This document shows positions 7,196 to 13,376 of a stretch of DNA of 14,020 nt, piece after piece (position 1 is the first letter of the stretch; the number at the start of each line of letters is the position of its first letter). The notes under the pieces were generated by a model that did not search any database, had not been told where the DNA came from, and was given only the letters and a program-made list of their open reading frames with translations. Position numbers and translations under genes: made by a program. Source of the DNA: Pseudomonadota bacterium (GTDB taxonomy: Bacteria; Pseudomonadota; Alphaproteobacteria; Rhizobiales; Devosiaceae); contig JAEYZJ010000326.1 in NCBI GenBank assembly GCA_023430705.1, forward strand, positions 1 through 14,020. Direction: 5' to 3'.

Positions 7196-7876
7196 ATGCC
7201 GCACTGGCTCAACCTGATGATCGAGGCCTTGCCCTCGCTGCTGTGGGCATGCGTGCTGTTTACCGTGCCCCTGACACTGCTGAGCTTCTTGTTCGGCCTT
7301 GCCCTCGGCTTCGGCGTGGCGCTTGTGCGGCTGTTCGCCCCCTTGCCGCTCGTCTGGCTGGTCCGGTTCTATGTGTGGATCATCCGGGGCACGCCGTTGC
7401 TGGTGCAACTGTTCCTGATCTTTTACGGACTGCCCAGCGTCGGTATCGTGCTCGATGCGTTTCCCGCAGCGCTGATCGGCTTCACGCTCAATGTCGGGGC
7501 CTACACCTCCGAGATCGTCAGGGCGACTCTCGGTTCTGTGCCGAAGGGACAGTGGGAAGCCTCCTACTCCATCGGCATGACCTGGACGCAGTCGATGCGC
7601 CGGATCATCCTGCCGCAGGCGGGCCGGATAGCGGTCCCGCCGCTTTCCAACACGTTCATCTCGCTGGTCAAGGACACCTCGCTGGCAGCCGCCATCACGG
7701 TGCCTGAGCTGTTCCGCGCCGGCCAGCGTATCGTCGCGACCACCTACGAGCCGCTGATCATCTATGTGCAGGTGGCGCTGATCTATCTTGTGGTCAGCTC
7801 GGTGCTGTCGGCGTTGCAGACCCGGCTCGAAAGGCGCCTCTCCCGCTATGGCGGTTACATCGGGGCGTCGTCGTGA
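7196..7876 (+). CDS. Amino acid ABC transporter permease (probable cystine importer, TcyL-like)
   Basis: The 226-residue inner-membrane protein of the His/Glu/Gln/Cys permease family has about five hydrophobic segments (first around residues 9-30). It has the family motif RGTPLLVQLF at 64-73. The EAA-type loop that docks on the ATPase is EASYSIGMTWTQ (121-132), followed by IILP at 137-140; the second Ala of EAA is Ser here. ATG 7196 is preferred because GGAG (7187-7190) precedes it. An in-frame ATG at 7148 would place 16 residues on top of the terminator-like hairpin, and those residues do not look like permease. Its TGA overlaps the GTG start of the ATPase gene (GTGA, 7873-7876), so the two are translationally coupled. 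Confidence 0.9.
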   Translation: MPHWLNLMIEALPSLLWACVLFTVPLTLLSFLFGLALGFGVALVRLFAPLPLVWLVRFYVWIIRGTPLLVQLFLIFYGLPSVGIVLDAFPAALIGFTLNVGAYTSEIVRATLGSVPKGQWEASYSIGMTWTQSMRRIILPQAGRIAVPPLSNTFISLVKDTSLAAAITVPELFRAGQRIVATTYEPLIIYVQVALIYLVVSSVLSALQTRLERRLSRYGGYIGASS

Positions 7877-8616
7877 TCGCGCTCGAAGACATCCACAAGA
7901 GCTTCGACGAGATCGAGGTGTTACGGGGCGTCTCGCTGCAGGTGGTCGAGCGATCGGTGACGGCGCTGATCGGTCCCTCCGGCAGCGGAAAGAGCACGCT
8001 GCTGCGTTGCGTGAACCTCCTCGAGATGCCGCAGGCGGGCGTCGTGACGGTGGGCGAGGCAAGCGTGCGCTTCGGGGCGGGGACGCATCCGGGCAGGGCC
8101 GAGGTGCTGGCGCTGCGACGCAAGACCGGCATGGTGTTTCAAAGCTTCCAGCTCTTCCCCCATCTGACCGCCCTCGAGAACGTGATGGAGGGACTGCTCA
8201 CCGTGCAGCGCTGGCCGCGCGAAAAGGCCGAGGTCCGCGCAAGGGACTTGCTGGCGAAGGTCGGAATGTCGGCCAAGGCGGATGGGTGGCCGGCGCATCT
8301 ATCGGGAGGGCAGCAGCAGCGCGTCGCCATCGCCCGGGCGCTGGGGCCCGCGCCGCAGGTGCTGCTCTGCGATGAGCCGACGTCGGCGCTTGACCCCGAA
8401 CTCGCAGGAGAAGTCGTCGAGGTGCTGGCGCAACTGGCGCGAGAGGGCATGACGATGCTGCTCGCGACACATGACCTGCGGCTTGCGGCCAGCATCGCCC
8501 GGGAAGTGGTGTTCCTCGACAGGGGCGAGGTGGTGGAGGCGGGGCCAGCGCAGGATGTTTTCGGTGCGCCCCAAAAGGAGCGCACCAGGCAGTTCGTCGC
8601 CAGCCTCGGGGCCTAG
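7873..8616 (+). CDS. Amino acid ABC transporter ATP-binding protein (probable cystine importer, TcyN-like)
   Basis: The 247-residue ABC ATPase has Walker A GPSGSGKS at 34-41, a Q-loop at VFQ (88-90), the signature LSGGQQQR at 143-150, Walker B VLLCDEP at 163-169 with D-loop SALD, and the switch histidine in ATHD (H200). It energises uptake by the preceding permease. Cys replaces the more usual Phe just before DEP in Walker B, which should be tolerated. An insert around GAGTHPGRAEVLALRR (68-83) is typical of the TcyN/GlnQ-type ATPases of cystine systems. The start GTG 7873 overlaps the permease stop. Its own stop TAG shares the sequence CTAG with the stop of the convergent gene downstream. Confidence 0.92.
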   Translation: MIALEDIHKSFDEIEVLRGVSLQVVERSVTALIGPSGSGKSTLLRCVNLLEMPQAGVVTVGEASVRFGAGTHPGRAEVLALRRKTGMVFQSFQLFPHLTALENVMEGLLTVQRWPREKAEVRARDLLAKVGMSAKADGWPAHLSGGQQQRVAIARALGPAPQVLLCDEPTSALDPELAGEVVEVLAQLAREGMTMLLATHDLRLAASIAREVVFLDRGEVVEAGPAQDVFGAPQKERTRQFVASLGA

Positions 8617-8966
8617 TTCGGGGTGGTGTCGTTCACAGCCCGGTCCGCCTCGCTCGAGAAGGTCCGGATCTGCTCATTCTTCTGCTCGTCGGTGAGGCCA
8701 GGCTGACTGCTCAGCTGCTGGCAGTAGGTGTAGACCAGTTGGTCGATGATCTGGTCGTTGGAAATGCCGGCTTCCTTGAGTAGGAATATCGCAGACTGAA
8801 CTGCCTGCGGGGCGCTGAGATCGGTGCTGGGAGGCAGAATCCGATTGACCGCTTCGGTATTGGCCGGGTCGCTGAAGCTGGCAGGCGTCGGGCATTCCAG
8901 CGCGAGTGCCGACGACGCCGTCAGCATGACGAGAGCGGCGGCGGAGAGGCGGAGTAGAGGCAGCAT
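8613..8966 (-). CDS. Small secreted protein of unknown function
   Basis: The 117-residue protein begins with a clear signal peptide (MLPLLRLSAAALVMLTASSALA), with a probable cleavage after the ALA at 20-22. The mature part of about 95 residues is mostly helical by composition and has two cysteines (C25 and C82) that could form a disulfide in the periplasm. I do not recognise a named domain; it resembles the many small exported proteins of Rhizobiales that lack a function. The start ATG 8966 is set by a strong ribosome binding site (AGGAGG five bases upstream); a longer frame to 9011 lacks one and would add a non-signal extension. It is convergent with the importer ATPase gene and overlaps it by four bases. 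Nothing links its function to transport. Confidence 0.75.
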   Translation of the reverse strand: MLPLLRLSAAALVMLTASSALALECPTPASFSDPANTEAVNRILPPSTDLSAPQAVQSAIFLLKEAGISNDQIIDQLVYTYCQQLSSQPGLTDEQKNEQIRTFSSEADRAVNDTTPN

Positions 8967-9024
8967 TGGGTCCTCCTCGGACATTGCAGGTACACAGTGC
9001 GGTCGTCGCACGACATCTTGTCAG

Positions 9025-9085
9025 GCGGGCAGCCGCCGAACGGTTGCCCGCTGGTCGAGGGCGTATGCAGCCGCCCAGCGGGTAA
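9025..9085 (+). repeat. Two competing inverted repeats sharing one arm
   Basis: GCGGGCAGCCG (9025-9035) pairs with CGGTTGCCCGC (9041-9051) around the loop CCGAA: eleven pairs, one of them G-U. Bases 9044-9054 (TTGCCCGCTGG) can instead pair with 9075-9085 (CCAGCGGGTAA), again eleven pairs with one G-U. The two stems share 9044-9051 and cannot form together. The G-U pairs favour a plus-strand transcript. No U-run follows, so a plain terminator is unlikely. Chance pairing in GC-rich DNA remains possible. Confidence 0.45.
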
Positions 9086-9205
9086 ACATTCCGTCCATCC
9101 CGTTGAGTCATGACGACTGAAGTTCAATGCAGAAAAACGGGCTTGTTTGATTGGAATGCCGAGCAGTCATGCCTGGCTGCCTCAGTCTCACCACGTCGCG
9201 GCGCT

Positions 9206-9227
9206 AACCCGTGGGCAGACACGGGTT
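9206..9227. repeat. Perfect 8-bp inverted repeat (hairpin)
   Basis: AACCCGTG (9206-9213) and CACGGGTT (9220-9227) are perfect inverted copies separated by GGCAGA. Read on the plus strand the stem ends in three T bases, too short for a convincing terminator. It might be a weak terminator, part of a small RNA, or an operator. Confidence 0.45.
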
Positions 9228-9262
9228 TCACGGGGCGCCGACAATCGGAGGAAGCGGCCTTG

Positions 9263-9288
9263 AAAATTGACTGCACGCCCGCAATTTT
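9263..9288. repeat. AT-type 7-bp inverted repeat, possible operator
   Basis: AAAATTG (9263-9269) and CAATTTT (9282-9288) are perfect inverted copies 12 bases apart, a notably A+T-rich motif in otherwise GC-rich DNA. An overlapping pair CACGC (9274-9278) and GCGTG (9289-9293) could form instead. It lies about 170 bp before the GNAT gene. Operator or RNA hairpin are both possible; no regulator is known. Confidence 0.35.
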
Positions 9289-9454
9289 GCGTGGACGCAT
9301 TGCCGGCCATGGTGCTAATGCGCATTTCAGGCGTCAGGAGGCGCCCAGGATGGTGAAGGCTTATCCAGTGATCCGACGACCGTAAGCGGTCGCAGCCGGC
9401 AGTCTTGTCGCCGGCAGGTAAGTCGTCGTCTCTCCAGATCCCGGGCCTTGTCAC

Positions 9455-10018
9455 ATGATTGCGCCTTCCGCCTCCAGCGCTGCCGAGGCAGCTACGCCTC
9501 CGCAAGCCGGCCTGCCCAACGTCCGGTTCGCCACTCCCACCGATGAGCAGTTTGTCGAGGACCTGCAGGCGATCGCCTTCGGTCCTGGACGTTTTGCGCG
9601 TACCGCGTTCCGGGTGCGCGAGCGCTTTCCCATCGATCCGTCGCTGAGCCTGATCGCCGAAGTGAACGGCGTTCCGTGTGGCGCGGTGTGGATGACCCCG
9701 ATCAGCGTTGGCGGGATCGACGGCTACCTGCTCGGGCCGCTGGCGACCCATCCGGATTTCCGCAAGCGGGGGGCGGGCAAGCTTCTCGCCAAGGAAGTGA
9801 CCCGCGTTGCGCTCGAGCGCGGGCAGGGCAGCTTCGTGTTGCTCGTGGGCGATCGCGACTACTATTGCCCGCTCGGCTGGGTGCCGACCGAGCCCGGTGC
9901 GGTCGAGTTTCCCGGCCCAGTCGACCCGACCCGCGTGCTCGTCTACTCTGCGGATCCGACAATGGCCGACCGTCTCAAGGGTCCGATCAAGGCATTCGGG
10001 GCCGGACAGCGGTCGTAA
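9455..10018 (+). CDS. GNAT family N-acetyltransferase (YhbS-like)
   Basis: The 187-residue protein has the GNAT fold. A variable N-terminus of about 22 residues is followed by VRFATPTDEQFVEDLQAIAF. The beta-4 strand LLGPLATHPDFRKRGAGKLL (92-111) carries the acetyl-CoA pyrophosphate-binding RKRGAGK loop (103-109). VLLVGDRDYYCPLGW (128-142) is the typical C-terminal motif of the YhbS/COG3153 group. It should transfer an acetyl group from acetyl-CoA to an amine, but the substrate is unknown. The ATG at 9455 has no strong Shine-Dalgarno, and the first 20 residues (Ala/Ser/Pro-rich) look dispensable, so the true start could be further in. It ends 15 bp before the NudL gene, probably in one transcript with NudL and cca. 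Confidence 0.85.
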   Translation: MIAPSASSAAEAATPPQAGLPNVRFATPTDEQFVEDLQAIAFGPGRFARTAFRVRERFPIDPSLSLIAEVNGVPCGAVWMTPISVGGIDGYLLGPLATHPDFRKRGAGKLLAKEVTRVALERGQGSFVLLVGDRDYYCPLGWVPTEPGAVEFPGPVDPTRVLVYSADPTMADRLKGPIKAFGAGQRS

Positions 10019-10033
10019 CCGATTGGTTCGCGG

Positions 10034-10660
10034 TTGCAGGACGAGAGAGCACTCATCGACAGAATCAGCGACCGGCTGCTGCACGAACCGCAGGCATTCG
10101 AGGCAGGAGCCGGGATGCAGCCGGATTGGATGCCGGACGTGCCGCACGGCCGGCCGCCCGTGCATGCGGCGGTGCTGATCGCGCTGGTGCAACGGCCCGA
10201 GGGGCTCTCGATCCTCTACACCGAGCGCTCGCCGGAACTGCGCTCTCATTCGGGGCAGATCGCCTTTCCGGGAGGCAAGGTCGACCCTACCGATACCGAT
10301 GCGGCCGATGCGGCACTGCGCGAGGCGTGGGAGGAAGTCCAGCTTCAACGCGATGATGCGCGCGTCTTGGGGTTCATGCCACTCTACTTCACCGGCACCA
10401 ATTACCTGATCACCCCGGTGGTGGCGGTGGTGGAGCCGAGAGCTCCGTTCATTCCAAATCCGGGAGAGGTGCGGTCGGTATTCGAGGTGCCGCTCGAGTA
10501 CCTGATGACGCCCGGCAGTTTCAGCACCTTCCATATCCGTCGGAATGGGCGCGAGCACAGCACATGGCAAATCCAGCACAGCGGGCTTGTCATCTGGGGG
10601 ATTACAGCGAACCTTACGCGTCGCTTCCATGACCTGGCGCTGGCTCCGGAGATCGGGTGA
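10034..10660 (+). CDS. Nudix hydrolase, CoA pyrophosphatase (NudL-type)
   Basis: The 208-residue Nudix protein has the signature of coenzyme A diphosphatases: the upstream motif ILYTERSPELRSHSGQ (60-75) leading into IAFPGGKVD (76-84), then the Nudix helix REAWEE at 96-101. The family cleaves CoA and its derivatives to 3',5'-ADP and 4'-phosphopantetheine in the cytoplasm. The glycine after the REXXEE helix is replaced by Gln (EEVQL). No ATG is available near the N-terminus; TTG 10034 is used, with no strong ribosome site, while the next in-frame ATG (residue 28) would leave a shorter protein with the same core. Its TGA overlaps the GTG start of cca (GTGA, 10657-10660). The CoA pyrophosphatase-cca neighbourhood is, to my knowledge, recurrent in alphaproteobacteria. 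Confidence 0.88.
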   Translation: MQDERALIDRISDRLLHEPQAFEAGAGMQPDWMPDVPHGRPPVHAAVLIALVQRPEGLSILYTERSPELRSHSGQIAFPGGKVDPTDTDAADAALREAWEEVQLQRDDARVLGFMPLYFTGTNYLITPVVAVVEPRAPFIPNPGEVRSVFEVPLEYLMTPGSFSTFHIRRNGREHSTWQIQHSGLVIWGITANLTRRFHDLALAPEIG

Positions 10661-11865
10661 GCAATAACGGCAACATCGAGGAGCGCCTGCGGCGCGCCGA
10701 CTGGCTGACGCGGCCGGAGACGCAGCGCATCCTGGCATTGCTGGACGGGGTGGCCGGGAGGACGCGCGTCGTCGGCGGGATTGTCCGCGACACTCTGCTC
10801 GAGCTGCCACACGATGGCACGGACCTCGACATCGCCACCGAACTCGTGCCCGACGAGGTTACGCGGCGGGCGCGGCATGCGGGTCTCGCCGTCTATCCAA
10901 CCGGAATCGAGCACGGCACCGTGACCCTGCGGCTCGATGCGCTGACGGCCGAAGTCACCACTCTGCGCGAAGACATCGAGACCGACGGGCGCCGCGCGGT
11001 GGTGCGGTTCGGCAACGACTGGGGCGCCGATGCCATGCGTCGCGATTTCACGCTCAACGCGCTCTATGTCGGGATGGACGGCACGCTGTTCGATCCGCTG
11101 CACGGGTTGGACGACCTTCTGGCGCGGCGGGTGCGCTTCATCGGCTCGCCGGAGGCGCGCATCGCCGAAGACCGGCTGCGGGTGTTCCGCTTCTTCCGAT
11201 TCTCGGCCAGCCATGGCAACGAGCAACTCGATCCGGCGGGGCTCCACGCCTGCGCGGCTGCGGCAGGAACGTTGGGAGGCCTCGCAGCCGAGCGGGTCGG
11301 CGCCGAGATGCGCAGGATGCTGGCACTGCCGTCCGTCGCGAAGACCCTGCAGGCGATGGAGGGAGCCGGGATCCTCGAATTCGGCCGCATCACGCTGGAG
11401 CTTCTGAAGCGCTACGAACGGCGGGCGACTCGGCCCGGACTACATGCGCGACTCGCGCTGGTCGGTGCAGAGGGAGGCCTGGAGCGGCTGCAGGCCATGT
11501 GGCGCCTCTCCAACGAGGACGTCGCAAAGGCGAGCGCGGTGCTGGCGGGGGCGCAACTGCTCGCCGAGATGCGGCTCAACGAGGCCGCATACCGCTATCC
11601 CATGGCGCTGGCCGATGCCCTCGACGTCGCGGCAGCGCTGGCCAATTGGGGCGATGACGCCAGGCTGGGAGTCGTCGAGCGGGTACAGCGGATCAACGTT
11701 CCGCGCTTCCCGATCGGCGGCAAGGAGCTGTTGAGCCTCGGAGTAAGGCCCGGTCCGGGACTTGGGGCGGAGCTTGCGCGGCTGGAACGCGCCTGGATCG
11801 AAAGCGGGTTCACCCTCGACCGACAGGCGCTCCGTGAAATGGTTTCGAACGGCGGGGCTAGGTAA
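10657..11865 (+). CDS. cca: CCA tRNA nucleotidyltransferase
   Basis: The 402-residue class II CCA-adding enzyme adds or repairs the 3' CCA of tRNAs using CTP and ATP, without a nucleic acid template. The catalytic head shows GGIVRD at 40-45 and the metal-binding DLD at 56-58. RRDFTLNAL at 128-136 and the neck motif EDRLRVFRFFRF at 171-182 follow. The C-terminal half (about 190-402) is the helical body and tail that binds tRNA. No HD phosphohydrolase domain is seen, so it is the short form. The start GTG 10657 overlaps the NudL stop. The last eight bases overlap the convergent DUF1059 gene. Confidence 0.94.
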   Translation: MSNNGNIEERLRRADWLTRPETQRILALLDGVAGRTRVVGGIVRDTLLELPHDGTDLDIATELVPDEVTRRARHAGLAVYPTGIEHGTVTLRLDALTAEVTTLREDIETDGRRAVVRFGNDWGADAMRRDFTLNALYVGMDGTLFDPLHGLDDLLARRVRFIGSPEARIAEDRLRVFRFFRFSASHGNEQLDPAGLHACAAAAGTLGGLAAERVGAEMRRMLALPSVAKTLQAMEGAGILEFGRITLELLKRYERRATRPGLHARLALVGAEGGLERLQAMWRLSNEDVAKASAVLAGAQLLAEMRLNEAAYRYPMALADALDVAAALANWGDDARLGVVERVQRINVPRFPIGGKELLSLGVRPGPGLGAELARLERAWIESGFTLDRQALREMVSNGGAR

Positions 11866-12046
11866 GGGCGGCGCCCTTGTCGTGCACGCGCGCTTTGATG
11901 CGCTCGATCATCTCGGGACGTACTGTCTCTTCGTCGTGAGCACTCCGCAAGTGTTCCGCGGCGCGGCGGACGATCTCGGCAGTGTCGTCGGCCTCGGTGT
12001 GCCACGTGCATCCCGGTACCAAAGTACCACATTCGAAGGACTTCAT
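11858..12046 (-). CDS. DUF1059 domain-containing small protein
   Basis: The 62-residue protein MKSFECGTLVPGCTWHTEAD... matches DUF1059: a conserved CG...GCxW block (C6, C13, W15) followed by a helix and the AAEHLRSAHD segment at 26-35. The family is small, single-domain and of unknown function. The Cys and His residues might bind a metal, which is my inference. ATG 12046 is chosen because GGAG lies about seven bases upstream and because DUF1059 begins there; the longer frame up to 12097 adds an unrelated Arg-rich stretch. It converges on cca, overlapping its last eight bases. Confidence 0.85.
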   Translation of the reverse strand: MKSFECGTLVPGCTWHTEADDTAEIVRRAAEHLRSAHDEETVRPEMIERIKARVHDKGAALT

Positions 12047-12154
12047 GATCGGTCTCCGTCGTTGGTGGCGGCAGATTGGGTCACAACAATACGGCAACGG
12101 CAGGGCCAGTTCCGCACCCGGAATGGTGCGCGACGTGACCCCAGCTTTTACTAA

Positions 12155-12175
12155 ACATCCATCAATTCGGGATGT
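12155..12175. repeat. 6-bp inverted repeat in the promoter region of the HD-GYP gene
   Basis: ACATCC (12155-12160) and GGATGT (12170-12175) form a perfect inverted repeat with a nine-base spacer, inside an A+T-richer stretch (about 12145-12215) between the divergent DUF1059 and HD-GYP genes. It may be an operator for one or both. I could not place reliable promoter boxes. Confidence 0.3.
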
Positions 12176-12248
12176 AGTGAGAGGGATTCAACGTAGTAGT
12201 CCCGTCATTATGAGTAGAGTTGTTCATGGCGCGGCCGGGGGCTCTGGA

Positions 12249-13376
12249 ATGTTGTTCCTGGTCTGCGACTCTCGCTTTCGCGCGCATGCCGAAAAAATGG
12301 CGGCCCACCTTGGGGCTCCGCTGCTGACGATCGGTGAGTTCGGCCCTTCCGCCCTTGATGAGGCAGACCAGGTGGTGGTCGACGCCGACCTGAGAAGCCC
12401 GGACTCTGTAGATCTGCTGAAGCATGCACTCGATCGTGTTCCGGAAATACGATCCAGAACGTTTCTCATCGATGAGGGCTCAGCGGAGCGATTTCTGCGC
12501 GTCCAGGCCAATGCACTCGGTGCGTCCCGGCATCTGGTGCGACGTCTTGCGCTCATGCAACTGCAGCGCGAAAGCTCGCTTGTCGAAACCAAGCCCCCAC
12601 GCACGATCCGTGAGACGGCGGCACTGAGGGCCGCCCCGGGCGGCGTTTCGATCATCAGGGCTGAGGAGTCGCTCGATCACCTGTTCGAAGGTGTCCTGAG
12701 CGGGCAACCTATGTCGCTTCAGAGCGTGTCCGTTGCCGCGGCGGGCGTGCTGGCGAGTGTGGGCGACATCGGCGCGGAGCAATGGCTGGCGACGGTGCGC
12801 GAGCATCATGAGGGGACGTTTCAGCACTGCATGCTGGTGACGGGTGTCGCCGCCGCATTCGCAAAGGGGTCGGGGCTGGCCTCGACGCAGGCCGCTGCGC
12901 TGATGAACGCCGCGCTGCTCCACGATATCGGCAAGGCCGTGATTCCTCGTCACATCCTGGACAAGCCGGGCAAGCTCACTCCCGAGGAGTTCGGAGCAAT
13001 CAAGTTGCACCCCGCGGCAGGCTGGGACTACTTGAAGAAGCATGGTGGGGTGTCGCCCTTAATCATGGATGCGGTACGGCATCATCACGAGGCACTGGAT
13101 GGTAGCGGCTATCCGGATGGTCTCCTGGGCGAGCAAATCCCCCCGCTCACCCGCATCCTGACCGTCTGCGACGTCTTCGCGGCGCTGGTCGAGCACCGAC
13201 CATACAAGGCGACGCGCACCCCGGCAGAGGCGGTGGAAATCCTCATCGACATGACCCTGAGCAGCAAGGTGGACTACAGCCCCGTGCGCGCCCTGGCGGC
13301 GAGTTTCGGCATCGCGTTGCCGCCCACCATGGGGGGGTTGGTCGCCGAGGTGGCAGGCGTGCGGACGCGCGGCTGA
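12249..13376 (+). CDS. HD-GYP domain phosphodiesterase with receiver-like N-terminal domain
   Basis: The protein is about 375 residues. The C-terminal half is an HD-GYP domain: H193, LLHDIGK (223-229), HPAAG (254-258), HHHE (278-281), DGSGYPDG (284-291), and VCDVFAALVEHRPYK (306-320). Such enzymes hydrolyse cyclic di-GMP to pGpG or GMP, lowering this second messenger. The common ADxFDAL motif reads CDVFAAL, losing the second Asp. Residues 1-110 look like a degenerate receiver domain: MLFLVCDS, VVVDADLRSP, RTFLIDEG and ANALGASRHLVRR occur in the order and spacing of REC strands. The frame is open back to 11982, but codons before 12249 lose the high third-position GC and would overlap DUF1059. 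ATG 12249 has GGGGG seven bases upstream; ATG 12210 is the alternative. It ends back to back with the AAA ATPase gene. Confidence 0.85.
   Translation: MLFLVCDSRFRAHAEKMAAHLGAPLLTIGEFGPSALDEADQVVVDADLRSPDSVDLLKHALDRVPEIRSRTFLIDEGSAERFLRVQANALGASRHLVRRLALMQLQRESSLVETKPPRTIRETAALRAAPGGVSIIRAEESLDHLFEGVLSGQPMSLQSVSVAAAGVLASVGDIGAEQWLATVREHHEGTFQHCMLVTGVAAAFAKGSGLASTQAAALMNAALLHDIGKAVIPRHILDKPGKLTPEEFGAIKLHPAAGWDYLKKHGGVSPLIMDAVRHHHEALDGSGYPDGLLGEQIPPLTRILTVCDVFAALVEHRPYKATRTPAEAVEILIDMTLSSKVDYSPVRALAASFGIALPPTMGGLVAEVAGVRTRG

Larger units (their letters stand above)
8967..9454. other. Long intergenic region, rich in inverted repeats, no convincing gene
   Basis: These 488 bases separate the small secreted protein (leftward) from the GNAT gene (rightward), so they should contain both promoters. 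No tRNA or known riboswitch core was recognised. The frame 9110-9385 (91 codons) has no domain, no good ribosome site and an arginine/alanine-rich composition, so I do not call it. Several hairpin-forming inverted repeats are present and listed separately. Smaller elements are a hairpin CGACCG-TAAG-CGGTCG at 9377-9392, a direct repeat GCCGGCAG at 9395-9402 and 9410-9417, and a palindrome GTCATGAC at 9107-9114. An undetected small RNA or leader RNA is possible. Confidence 0.5.

Noticed and set aside
7151..8062. Minus-strand frame (303 codons) opposite the importer permease and ATPase
   Set aside because: Dominated by His, Gln, Arg and Asp repeats from the antisense of membrane codons; no domain.
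9110..9385. Possible 91-codon gene in the long intergenic region
   Set aside because: No ribosome site worth noting, no motif, and the segment is full of inverted repeats more consistent with non-coding DNA.
9188..10810. Long minus-strand open frame (540 codons) across the GNAT and NudL genes
   Set aside because: Its product is rich in Arg, His and Pro with no recognisable domain, while the plus strand here encodes clear GNAT and Nudix motifs. It is a typical high-GC shadow frame.
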